From NCBI GenBank assembly GCA_009785395.1, contig WQWK01000008.1:1-17354 (forward strand): a stretch of 17,354 nt of DNA. The letters are read 5' to 3'. Source of the DNA: Conexibacteraceae bacterium (GTDB lineage Bacteria > Actinomycetota > Thermoleophilia > Solirubrobacterales > Solirubrobacteraceae). The stretch's first letter is position 1; every line of letters starts with the position of its first letter. The position numbers were made by a program, and so were the translations under genes. Below, in pieces: positions 1 through 7,616 of the stretch. The notes under the pieces are model-generated. The model did not search any database. It had not been told where the DNA came from and saw only the letters and a list, made by a program, of their open reading frames with translations.

Positions 1-909
1 GCCCGCGCGAAGGCGGCGCAGCAATTCCCGGGCGCGCGCGTGAGCGGCTCGCTGGACGACCTGCTCGGCGACCCCGAGCTGGACGCGATCGCGCTGGCGA
101 CGCCGGTGCCCAGCCACGCCGAGCTCGCCGTGCGGGTACTGGAGGCGGGCAAGCACTGCTTCGTCGAGAAGCCGCTCGCACAGTCCGTGGCCGACGCCGA
201 GCGGGCGGTGGGTGCGGCCGCTGCGGCCGGCAGGATCCTGATGGTCGGGCATCTGCTCGAGTACCACCCGGGCGTGCTCAAGCTCAAGCAGCTCAAGGAC
301 AGCGGCGAGCTCGGCGAGATCTATTACATCTACGGCAACCGCCTCAACCTCGGCAAGCTGCGGGCGGACGAGAACGCGCTGTGGTCACTCGGTGCGCACG
401 ACGTCTCGGTCGTGCTGGCGCTGGCCGGTGAGGAGCCGGTCGAGGCCGTCGCGCACGGCGAGTCCTACGTGCGCCCCGGCGTCGAGGACGTCGTCTTCTG
501 TTACCTGCGCTTCCCCTCGGGCCTGGCTGCGCACCTGCATCTGAGCTGGCTGGACCCGCACAAGGAGCGGCGCTTCACGGTCGTCGGCGCGCACAAGATG
601 GCGACGTTCGACGACATGGCGACTGAGGGCAAGATCACCGTCTATGACAAGGGCTTCGACGAGGCGCCGCGCGGGTACGGTGAATGGGTCACGCGCAGCG
701 GCGACATCTACTCGCCGGCGCTGCCGGCTGGCGAGCCGCTGCGGGTCGAGTGCCAGGAGTTCATCGACAGCATCATCGAGGACCGCGCGCCACGTTCGGA
801 CGGGGAGAGCGGGCTGCGGGTAGTGCGCGTGCTCGAGCAGCTGCAGAGCTCGCTGAAGGCCTCCGAGCGGCAGGCCTCGGGCGGGTGGGCCACAGGCGGC
901 AGGCCCTGA
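1..909 (+). CDS. Gfo/Idh/MocA family sugar oxidoreductase (5' partial)
   Basis: NAD(P)-dependent sugar or nucleotide-sugar dehydrogenase, cytoplasmic. The reading frame is open from base 1, so the GTG at 40 is probably internal and the first part of the Rossmann fold lies outside the window. Visible family marks are the ALATPVPSHAELA strand-loop, the EKPLAQ motif whose lysine lines the active site, GHLLEYHPG, and LGAHDVSV with the conserved histidine. The C-terminal alpha/beta domain follows and ends in a Q-S-rich helix. The stop TGA overlaps the next gene's ATG by one base (TGATG), which implies translational coupling to a beta-helix acyltransferase. That pair recalls WlbA/WbpB with WlbB/WbpD, which oxidise a UDP-GlcNAc-type sugar and later N-acetylate it for surface polysaccharide. 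The family is secure; the substrate is inferred from the neighbour and the GHLLEYHP-type motif. Confidence 0.88.
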   Translation, partial: ARAKAAQQFPGARVSGSLDDLLGDPELDAIALATPVPSHAELAVRVLEAGKHCFVEKPLAQSVADAERAVGAAAAAGRILMVGHLLEYHPGVLKLKQLKDSGELGEIYYIYGNRLNLGKLRADENALWSLGAHDVSVVLALAGEEPVEAVAHGESYVRPGVEDVVFCYLRFPSGLAAHLHLSWLDPHKERRFTVVGAHKMATFDDMATEGKITVYDKGFDEAPRGYGEWVTRSGDIYSPALPAGEPLRVECQEFIDSIIEDRAPRSDGESGLRVVRVLEQLQSSLKASERQASGGWATGGRP

Positions 910-1619
910 TGGCCGCCGAGGCGCAGATTCACCCGAGCGCGGTGATCGGCGCCGGCGCGGTGCTCGGCGAGGGAGTTCAGGTGGGTGCGCACAGCGTCAT
1001 TCACGATGGCGTGCGGCTCGGCGCGGGCTGCGTGGTCGAGGATCTGGTCGTGCTCGGCAAGCGGCCGCGGCTGCGGCGCGGTTCGAGCGCCGCGGCGGTG
1101 GAACTGGGAGACCTCGTGCTCTGTGACGGGGTGACCGTGTGCTGCGGCGCCGTCGTATACGCCGGCGCTGAGGTGGGCGCCGATTCGATCATCGGTGACC
1201 AGGCGCAGGTGCGCGAGGGCTCCCGGATCGGTGCGCGCTCGGTCGTCGGCCGCGCGTCCTGCGTGGACTTCAATGCCGTCGTGGGGGATCGCGTCTCGAT
1301 CCAGACGGGCGTCTACGTGACCAGCTGGGCGGTCGTCGAGGACGACGTGTTCCTCGGACCGGGCGTGCTGATGACCAACGACGACACGATGGGCCGCCAC
1401 CCCAAGGGCGAGCCGCTCGCGGCTCCGGTCGTGCGGCGCGCGGCGCGCGTCGGAGGCGCTGCGGTGCTCGTGCCGGGCGTGGAGATCGGAGCGGAGGCGT
1501 TCATCGGCGCGGGCGCGGTCGTCACCCGCGACGTGGCTGCGCGTGAGGTCGTGCTCGGGGTACCGGCCCGCGTGGTCCGCCGCGTGGCCGACGCCGAGCT
1601 GCTCGAGCGCTGGCGCTGA
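909..1619 (+). CDS. Hexapeptide-repeat (left-handed beta-helix) acyltransferase
   Basis: Probable sugar N-acyltransferase that uses acetyl-CoA, forming a trimeric left-handed beta-helix in the cytoplasm. The 236-residue product starts at the ATG overlapping the upstream stop. Almost the whole length is made of imperfect [LIV]-G-x4 hexads, such as AVIGAGAVLGEGVQVG near the start and AFIGAGAVV near the end. A break with VLMTNDDTMGRHP matches the TND loop of WlbB/WbpD-type enzymes, and the C-terminus has the usual GVPARVVRRV. A basic and Ala-rich insertion near residues 50-65 (KRPRLRRGSS) makes it longer than the roughly 190 residues usual for WbpD. Partnership with the preceding dehydrogenase supports a role in making acetamido-sugar uronates for a polysaccharide. 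Acceptor sugar and acyl donor are inferred, and another surface-sugar acyltransferase is possible. Confidence 0.85.
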   Translation: MAAEAQIHPSAVIGAGAVLGEGVQVGAHSVIHDGVRLGAGCVVEDLVVLGKRPRLRRGSSAAAVELGDLVLCDGVTVCCGAVVYAGAEVGADSIIGDQAQVREGSRIGARSVVGRASCVDFNAVVGDRVSIQTGVYVTSWAVVEDDVFLGPGVLMTNDDTMGRHPKGEPLAAPVVRRAARVGGAAVLVPGVEIGAEAFIGAGAVVTRDVAAREVVLGVPARVVRRVADAELLERWR

Positions 1620-1622
1620 TTT

Positions 1623-1679
1623 ATGCGATTCGGTAACTGCTGAGATAAACCCGGCAAAAAGTGGGTAGCAGTCACGCAT
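1623..1679. repeat. Nested inverted repeats between the sugar genes and the HTH gene
   Basis: Three nested complementary pairs lie just after the acyltransferase stop: ATGCG (1623-1627) with CGCAT (1675-1679), ACTGCT (1636-1641) with AGCAGT (1667-1672), and ACCC (1649-1652) with GGGT (1663-1666), closing a 10-nt A-rich loop. The left side has bulges of 8 and 7 nt against 2 and 0 on the right. The stretch is more AT-rich than its surroundings. It may be a terminator for the sugar operon, a structured leader of the next gene, or an operator. The sequence alone does not decide. Confidence 0.4.
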
Positions 1680-1721
1680 CAGGGGGGTGCCTGTTTCTGC
1701 CTTCTCCTACCACCACACCGT

Positions 1722-2348
1722 ATGCCTAACCAAACGCCTGTAACTGACATCACCGATCCCCGCTGGCTGCGTGCGATCTCGCATCCGATTCGCATCCGCC
1801 TGCTGGCGATGCTGGACGAGGAGTCCGCAAGTCCCGTCATCCTCGCGGCAAAGCTCGACCAGCCGCTGGGCACGATCGCCTACCACGTCCGCACGCTGTA
1901 CGACCTCGGGCTGCTGAAGCTCGTCAGCACGCGTCAGCGTCGCGGCGCGACCGAGCACTACTACAGGGCCACCGCGCGCCCGCAGAACTCCGAGGCTGCT
2001 TGGGAGGACCTCGACGCGATCTCCAAGCAGCGCCTGCTGACGGCGCTGATCGCCAAGGCCACGGATTACGCGACGCGTTCGGCTGCCGCCGGTGGCTTCG
2101 ACGAGACGCAGGCGCACATCTCGACCGACGCCCTGAAGCTCGATCACAAGGGGTGGGAGGCGCTCGCCAAGGAGTCGCGCAAGTGGCTGGCGAAGGTCGA
2201 GCAGATCGAGAAGGACTCGACCGCGCGCCTCGCCAATGCGCCCGACACGGCTGTTGACGTCGGGCTCACGCTGATGCTGTTCCAGGCGCTGCCGTTCAGC
2301 GCCCAGGTCCCCGAGGGCCAGAACGGGCGGAACGGCAAGGTGGCCTGA
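1722..2348 (+). CDS. ArsR-like winged-helix transcriptional regulator
   Basis: DNA-binding regulator of 208 residues. Residues about 14-85 form a winged HTH: the PRWLRAISHPIRIRLLAML helix is the classic ArsR/HTH_20 opening, DQPLGTIAYHVRTLYDLGLL is the helix-turn-recognition helix, and ARPL-like strands with RRGATEHYYRA form the wing. No ArsR metal-binding ELCVCDL-type motif is present, so metal sensing is unlikely. The C-terminal half (about 95-195) is helical and charged and is probably a dimerisation or ligand domain. The start at ATG 1722 has no Shine-Dalgarno in front, only a pyrimidine-rich leader. It is isolated between a sugar operon and a convergent purA, so the target genes cannot be told. 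The family is confident; the function is unknown beyond DNA binding. Confidence 0.85.
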   Translation: MPNQTPVTDITDPRWLRAISHPIRIRLLAMLDEESASPVILAAKLDQPLGTIAYHVRTLYDLGLLKLVSTRQRRGATEHYYRATARPQNSEAAWEDLDAISKQRLLTALIAKATDYATRSAAAGGFDETQAHISTDALKLDHKGWEALAKESRKWLAKVEQIEKDSTARLANAPDTAVDVGLTLMLFQALPFSAQVPEGQNGRNGKVA

Positions 2349-2377
2349 CCGCGAAGGCCTCCCGCCGCGGATCCCGG

Positions 2378-3703
<1,326 letters not shown>

Positions 3704-3767
3704 TTCGTTTTGAGTTTAGGTGGCCTGCTGCTCGGATGCGCAGAGCCGGGGTGAGCGCCGCCGAACC

Positions 3768-4448
3768 TCAGGCGATCCGCAGGTCCATCCGGTGGTCGTG
3801 TCCGAGCAGGGGCAGCTCGTCGCACATCTCCGTGAGCCGTGAGACGGTGCGCTCGGTGATCTGCTGGCAGAGCGTCTCGCGGTCGAGGATGTTGGTCGTG
3901 ATCACGATCGAGCGCTGCTCCTCATAGCGCGCGTTGATGATCGAGTAGAGCTCCTCGAGCACCCAGGGGGTCGTCTGCTCGGCGCCGATGTCGTCGATGT
4001 GCAGCAGGTCGACGGCCGTCAGCCGTTCGAGCAGGTCGTTGTGCGAGCCGGTGTCGAAGGTCTTGCGGATCTGGCTGAGCAGGCCCGGCAGCGAGTAGCG
4101 GGCCGCGGAGCGCCCGGCCTCGAGCGTGGCCCGGGTGACGAGCATCGCCAGCGTGGTCTTGCCGGTCCCGACCGGCCCCATGAACCACAGCCCCCGGCCG
4201 GCGCCGAGGTTGGCGCCGATGCGGTCGGTGAAGCGCCTGGTCGCCTGAACGATCTTGGGGTCGATCTCGGTCACCGGAAAGCGGTCGAAGGCGACGTCCC
4301 TGTATCGCTCCGGGATCACCGCGGACAGGCTGCGCGCCTTGTTGCGGGCGATGATCTGCGGACGGCACGCGCAGTCGCGAGCGGTGTTGGTCTCCTCGTC
4401 GTAGAGGAAGCCGGAGCCGTCGCAGATGCCGAGGATGCAGCCTGCCAT
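3768..4448 (-). CDS. DnaC/DnaI-like AAA+ ATPase, probable replicative helicase loader
   Basis: Predicted ATPase of 226 residues, of the DnaC/DnaI/IstB type. The AAA+ core has Walker A GPVGTGKT (91-98), Walker B LLHIDD (148-153), sensor 1 ITTN (183-186) and an ERTVSRL segment (199-205) in the place of the arginine finger. The N-terminus has four cysteines (C4, C9, C26, C28) spaced like a zinc-binding knuckle. In the DnaI/DnaC family the N-terminal region is the helicase-contact part. The gene begins 37 bp after dnaB on the same strand, which strongly suggests it acts on DnaB, loading the hexamer onto single-stranded DNA at the origin or at restart. No transposase is nearby, so an IstB role is unlikely. 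The family is confident; the loader role is inferred from context. Confidence 0.85.
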   Translation of the reverse strand: MAGCILGICDGSGFLYDEETNTARDCACRPQIIARNKARSLSAVIPERYRDVAFDRFPVTEIDPKIVQATRRFTDRIGANLGAGRGLWFMGPVGTGKTTLAMLVTRATLEAGRSAARYSLPGLLSQIRKTFDTGSHNDLLERLTAVDLLHIDDIGAEQTTPWVLEELYSIINARYEEQRSIVITTNILDRETLCQQITERTVSRLTEMCDELPLLGHDHRMDLRIA

Positions 4449-4485
4449 CAGTGGGTGCCTCGCCTGCGCACGTCGCCCCGCTCAC

Positions 4486-5844
4486 TCACGCCGCGAACTG
4501 CGGCGGCGCGTAGTTCATGAACTTGGGGAACTGGTTCTGGAAGGTGAGCGTGATGTCGCCGACCGGCCCGTTGCGGTGCTTGGCGATGATGATGTCGGCC
4601 TCGCCGGGGCGCGTGGACTCGCGGTTGTAGTACTCCTCGCGGAAGATGAACATCACGAGGTCCGCGTCCTGCTCCAAAGCTCCGGATTCGCGAAGGTCTG
4701 AGAGGATCGGCTTCTTGTCGCCGGCGCGCTGCTCGACGTTGCGGCTGAGCTGTGAGAGCGCGATCACCGGCACCTTGAGCTCACGGGCGAGGCTCTTGAG
4801 CCCGCGGCTGACCTGCCCGACCTGCTCGACCCGGCTCTCGATGCGGCCCTCGTGCCGCATCAGCTGCAGGTAGTCGATGATGATCAGCCCGAGGCCACCG
4901 CGCTGCTCGAGCTGGTGGTGCAGGCGCCGCGACTTGGCCCGGACCTCGAGCACGCCGGTGTCGCTCGAGTCATCGACGTAGAGCGGCGCCTCCGAGAGCT
5001 TGCCGGAGGCCTCGAGGATCTTCGGCCAGCGCGACTCCGCGACCTTCCCGCGGCGCAGGTCCTCGCCGGGCACCTTCGCCTGCGAGGCGACGAACCGCTG
5101 CGCGAGCTCGGACTCGGACATCTCGAGCGAGAACAGCGCGACCGGGAAGCCGGCCAGCGATGCGTTCTCGGCGATGTTGGCGACCAGCGCCGACTTCCCC
5201 ATCGACGGCCGGGCGGCGAGCACGATCAGGTTGCCGGCCTGGAAGCCGCCGGTGATGTCGTCGAGGTCGCGGAAGCCGGACGGGGTCCCGGTGAGCGGGC
5301 TCTTCTGGTTGGAGCGGTGGTGGAGGCGGTCGGTCTCCTCGTGGAGGACCTCGGAGATCGGGCGGATCGCCTTCTGGCGCTCGTCGTGGGCGACCTCCAG
5401 CATTGCCCGCTCGGCCTGCTCCACGAGCTCGCGCGGCGGCGCCACGCGGTTCATCACGTCGGCCTGGATCGCACGTGTGGCGGCCAGCAGCGCCCGCATC
5501 TGCGCCTGCTCCCGCACGATCCGGCCGTATTCGCGAGCATGGCCGGTGGCAGGCACCCATGCGGCCAGCTCCTCGACCACATCGGAGCCGCCGATCTCGT
5601 CGAGCCGGTTGTTGTTGCGCAGCTGCTCGGCGACCGTCAGATGGTCGATCTTCTTGTCAAGCTCGTAGAGCTCGAGCATCGCCTCGAACACGGCCCCATG
5701 CGCAGCCAGGTAGAAGTGCTCGGGCCGCAGCTGCTCGTCGATCAGCAGCGCATGCAGGTGCTGCTCGTCGAGCAGCACCGCACCGAGCACCGACTTCTCG
5801 GCGACGAGGTTCTGGGGGGTGGGGTTGGCTGCGGTGGCGCTCAT
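4486..5844 (-). CDS. dnaB: Replicative DNA helicase DnaB
   Basis: Hexameric 5'-3' helicase that unwinds DNA at the replication fork. I chose the ATG at 5844 because the product then begins MSATAANPTPQNLVAEKSVLG, the usual DnaB opening. The frame is open to 5931 and an ATG at 5862 also exists, and neither start has a good Shine-Dalgarno. The 452-residue product has the N-terminal helical domain (about 10-110), a linker, and a RecA-like domain with Walker A ARPSMGKS (211-218), Walker B LIIID (320-324), the LSQLSR motif (363-368), LSDLRESGALEQDAD (381-395) and FREEYY (401-406), which holds the arginine-finger region. No intein interrupts it. It follows rpsF-ssb-rpsR-rplI, a common bacterial order, and precedes a probable loader gene. 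Confidence 0.97.
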   Translation of the reverse strand: MSATAANPTPQNLVAEKSVLGAVLLDEQHLHALLIDEQLRPEHFYLAAHGAVFEAMLELYELDKKIDHLTVAEQLRNNNRLDEIGGSDVVEELAAWVPATGHAREYGRIVREQAQMRALLAATRAIQADVMNRVAPPRELVEQAERAMLEVAHDERQKAIRPISEVLHEETDRLHHRSNQKSPLTGTPSGFRDLDDITGGFQAGNLIVLAARPSMGKSALVANIAENASLAGFPVALFSLEMSESELAQRFVASQAKVPGEDLRRGKVAESRWPKILEASGKLSEAPLYVDDSSDTGVLEVRAKSRRLHHQLEQRGGLGLIIIDYLQLMRHEGRIESRVEQVGQVSRGLKSLARELKVPVIALSQLSRNVEQRAGDKKPILSDLRESGALEQDADLVMFIFREEYYNRESTRPGEADIIIAKHRNGPVGDITLTFQNQFPKFMNYAPPQFAA

Positions 5845-5955
5845 CGGGGGGAGTCCGAGCATAGGCCGCGCCCGGACGGACTCGCGCGGACGCTTCCCGC
5901 ATACAGCGGAGGAAAGCTGAGGGCGAGGCACAATGCGGCGCGGCCGGCTTAACGA

Positions 5956-5981
5956 CCGAGGCCCGCGTCAGCGGGCCTCGG
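5956..5981 (-). terminator. Perfect 11-bp hairpin between rplI and dnaB
   Basis: Left arm CCGAGGCCCGC (5956-5966) and right arm GCGGGCCTCGG (5971-5981) are fully complementary, with a 4-nt loop. The hairpin lies 33 nt after the rplI stop and about 110 nt before the dnaB start. No T-run follows in the minus direction, so it would be an intrinsic terminator of the U-less kind seen in GC-rich bacteria, a partial attenuator, or an RNA-processing site that sets dnaB output apart from the ribosomal genes. Confidence 0.6.
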
Positions 5982-6014
5982 GAAACAGACTGGTGATGCG
6001 TTCGGACGGGGGGA

Positions 6015-6464
6015 CTAGCTGGCGACGACCATGGTCTTGACGGTCGCGGTGACGCCGTCGGAGACCTCGACCGTGACCATATGGGTGCCGACGCTCTTGA
6101 TCGGATCGTCGAGCTGGACCTTGCGCTTGTCGATGGTGATGCCGCGAGCGTCGCGGATCGCGTCGACGATGTCCTGGGTCGTGACCGAGCCGAACAGGCG
6201 GCCGTCATCGCCGGCCTGCTGCGGGATCGTCAGCACCGTCTTGCCGAGCAGCTCGGCATTCTCGCGTGCGCGGTCCACGGCCTCACGTGCGGCCTTCTCG
6301 GCTGCCTCGCGGCGCCTGGCGGCCACCTCGATCGAGCCCTTGGTCGCAGCTTCGGCCAGCTTGCGCGGCACCAGGAAGTTCCGCAGGTAGCCCGACGAAA
6401 CGTCGACGATCGCGCCCTTCTCGCCGAGCGACTCAACGTCCTCGAGCAGGATTGCCTGTGGCAT
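6015..6464 (-). CDS. rplI: Large-subunit ribosomal protein bL9
   Basis: bL9 binds 23S rRNA at the base of the L1 stalk and helps keep the reading frame. The 149-residue product has the normal family length. The N-terminal domain carries the signature region GYLRNFLVPRKLA (25-37). A long Ala/Glu/Arg-rich connecting helix (about 40-75) follows, then the C-terminal domain with LFGSVT (90-95) and the closing beta-strands. The start has a strong Shine-Dalgarno, AGGAGGA, about 6 bases upstream of the ATG. That site sits directly against the stop of rpsR, 14 bp away, so the two are cotranscribed and probably coupled. Confidence 0.98.
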   Translation of the reverse strand: MPQAILLEDVESLGEKGAIVDVSSGYLRNFLVPRKLAEAATKGSIEVAARRREAAEKAAREAVDRARENAELLGKTVLTIPQQAGDDGRLFGSVTTQDIVDAIRDARGITIDKRKVQLDDPIKSVGTHMVTVEVSDGVTATVKTMVVAS

Positions 6465-6478
6465 CGTCTTCCTCCTGG

Positions 6479-6799
6479 CTACCGGTCGCGGTCGCGATCG
6501 CGACCGCCGCGGCGGTCGCTGTGCTCGCTGCCGCCCTCGGCCACGTACGGCAGCAGCGCCACCTCACGCGCGCGCTTCACGGCGCGAGCGATCTGGTTCT
6601 GGTGCCGCCGGCACGCGCCGGTGATCCGGCGTGAGCGGATCTTGCCACGATCAGAGATGAACCGCCGCAGGGCGGAAACATCCTTGTAGTCGACCTGGTC
6701 GACCTTGTCGCGGCAGTACGGGCACGGCTTGCGCCGACCCGAACTCGGGCCGCCCTTCCTGTCGCGCCGGCGAACCGGCCGTCTACGTTGCTTCGCCAC
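6479..6799 (-). CDS. rpsR: Small-subunit ribosomal protein bS18, zinc-ligand form with C-terminal extension
   Basis: bS18 pairs with bS6 on the platform of the 30S subunit. The product is 106 residues against a usual 70-90. The S18 core runs from about 24 to 88 ([19 protein letters not shown], then [22 protein letters not shown]). Four residues, C26, C29, C63 and H66, make a CxxC plus CxxH set, so this is the zinc-binding version. Bacteria with such a version sometimes carry a second copy that lacks the cysteines and is used under zinc limitation. The N-terminus is basic, and the C-terminus ends in an unusual Asp-Arg-Gly tail (about 95-106). The start is a GTG with AGGTGA in front. An ATG a few bases upstream is out of frame. 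The gene lies 42 bp after ssb. Confidence 0.96.
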   Translation of the reverse strand: MAKQRRRPVRRRDRKGGPSSGRRKPCPYCRDKVDQVDYKDVSALRRFISDRGKIRSRRITGACRRHQNQIARAVKRAREVALLPYVAEGGSEHSDRRGGRDRDRDR

Positions 6800-6841
6800 T
6801 TGGCATCACCTAATTGAAAGTCTTTTTCTGGTTCCGTCGCC

Positions 6842-7309
6842 TCAGAACGGGATATCGTCATCGGCGACATTCGAGCCCACGGAGGCCGGGACGAAATCCG
6901 CGGTATCGACCGGGACATCGCTCGCCGCAGCTTTTGCGCTGCTGGAGAACCCATTCCCGTTACCGCTGGGAGCGTCGCCGCCGCCACCGAGGAACTGCAC
7001 GGTCTCAGCGATGATATCGACAGCTTGGCGCTTTTGCCCGTCGGTTTCCCACTCGCGCCAGCGCAAACGCCCGTCGATCGCCACACCTCGACCCTTAGAA
7101 AGATAGCGGTTGCAGTTTTCTCCCTGCGGACCCCACACCGAGACGTTGAAGTAGTTGGGGTCGTCCTCCCAGTTGCCCTCTGCGTTCCGGCGGCGTCCGT
7201 TGCACGCCACGCGCAGCTCGCACACGCTGGCTCCGCTGGGCAGAGAGCGCAGCTCAGGGTCGCGTGTGAGGTTGCCGGTGATGATCACCCGATTGATGTT
7301 GCCCGCCAT
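6842..7309 (-). CDS. ssb: Single-stranded DNA-binding protein
   Basis: Binds and protects single-stranded DNA in replication, recombination and repair, and recruits partners through its tail. Residues 1-108 form the OB fold, opening MAGNINRVIITGNLTRDPEL, with the NYFNVSVWG strand and GRLRWREWETDGQKRQ loop typical of bacterial SSB. A Gly/Ser/Ala-rich linker (about 109-149) leads to the acidic tip DDDIPF (150-155), the partner-binding motif. Length 155 is close to normal. The start ATG at 7309 has a clear Shine-Dalgarno (AAAGGAG). The 307-bp upstream region holds repeats and palindromes listed separately, so ssb may have its own promoter besides reading through from rpsF. Confidence 0.98.
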   Translation of the reverse strand: MAGNINRVIITGNLTRDPELRSLPSGASVCELRVACNGRRRNAEGNWEDDPNYFNVSVWGPQGENCNRYLSKGRGVAIDGRLRWREWETDGQKRQAVDIIAETVQFLGGGGDAPSGNGNGFSSSAKAAASDVPVDTADFVPASVGSNVADDDIPF

Positions 7310-7321
7310 TTCGGGGCTCCT

Positions 7322-7335
7322 TTCGATACGTCGAA
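7322..7335. promoter_or_regulatory. Palindrome TTCGA-N4-TCGAA touching the ssb ribosome-binding site
   Basis: Perfect 5-bp arms (7322-7326 and 7331-7335) surround a 4-bp spacer. The site ends 13 bp before the ssb ATG and its edge joins the AAAGGAG Shine-Dalgarno. It could be a protein operator or an RNA hairpin that limits access to the ribosome site. The order of bases differs from the actinobacterial LexA box (CGAAC-N4-GTTCG), so SOS control is not supported by the match. Confidence 0.35.
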
Positions 7336-7394
7336 TCGCCTGTAAGCGAGTCTAAGCACGGCCCGGACGGCGACCGGGGCCGCAACCGCAAACT

Positions 7395-7449
7395 GGCACA
7401 GATTCGGCACGGATTCGGCACAGATTCGTTACAGAGCCGGCACACGGCC
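7395..7449. repeat. 11-bp tandem repeats upstream of ssb
   Basis: Three head-to-tail copies, GGCACAGATTC (7395-7405), GGCACGGATTC (7406-7416) and GGCACAGATTC (7417-7427), differ at one base only. Two more degenerate units follow in the same 11-bp phase, GTTACAGAGCC (7428-7438) and GGCACACGGCC (7439-7449). The period is close to one DNA helix turn, so a protein binding each unit would line up on one face. Strand and function are unknown. Confidence 0.7.
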
Positions 7450-7467
7450 GTGACCAGGCGGCACACT

Positions 7468-7484
7468 TTCGCAACAGGTGCGAA
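7468..7484. promoter_or_regulatory. Dyad TTCGCA-N5-TGCGAA in the rpsF-ssb gap
   Basis: Perfect 6-bp arms (7468-7473 and 7479-7484) with a 5-bp spacer, about 160 bp upstream of the ssb start. It is operator-like in size and symmetry. I know of no regulator that matches it with certainty. Confidence 0.25.
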
Positions 7485-7616
7485 CCCCCTCCCAGGGGAA
7501 GGGGTGGGTCGGAAACGGTGGGACGGACACGCAGCGCGGGGCCGGCTTCGCCCGCTCCGGCCTCAGTTGCGCGCGCGTTCGCGGCGCCGGTTGCGCTCGC
7601 GCGCCGTTGCCGCGAA

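Larger units (their letters stand above)
7310..7616. other. 307-bp intergenic region between rpsF and ssb
   Basis: No convincing gene is present. The region contains, going from the ssb side, the TTCGA palindrome at 7322-7335, a TAGACT hexamer on the minus strand (7354-7349) that fits a -10 box for ssb, the 11-bp tandem repeats at 7395-7449, a TTCGCA-N5-TGCGAA dyad at 7468-7484, C- and G-runs at 7485-7504 that could pair, and a GC-rich stretch with alternating GCGCGC at about 7569-7604 that may fold just after the rpsF stop. Small out-of-frame readings look like compositional shadows. Confidence 0.5.

Noticed and set aside
684..908. Upstream extension of the acyltransferase frame
   Set aside because: It lies inside the dehydrogenase coding region in another frame. 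The ATG at 909 overlapping the stop and the first beta-helix hexads fit better.
708..1679. Open reading frame of 323 codons on the minus strand
   Set aside because: Opposite two well-supported sugar genes. His/Arg-rich translation with no family features.
3768..4448. IstB transposition helper of an IS21-type element
   Set aside because: No istA-type transposase or terminal repeats nearby. The N-terminal cysteine region and position after dnaB favour a helicase loader.
4852..5952. Open reading frame of 366 codons opposite dnaB
   Set aside because: dnaB is intact on the other strand and the product shows no recognisable domain.
7322..7335. LexA (SOS) box for ssb
   Set aside because: The bases are TTCGA-N4-TCGAA, not CGAAC-N4-GTTCG.
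7395..7449. CRISPR array
   Set aside because: Units are 11 bp with no spacers, far shorter than CRISPR repeats, and no cas genes are present.
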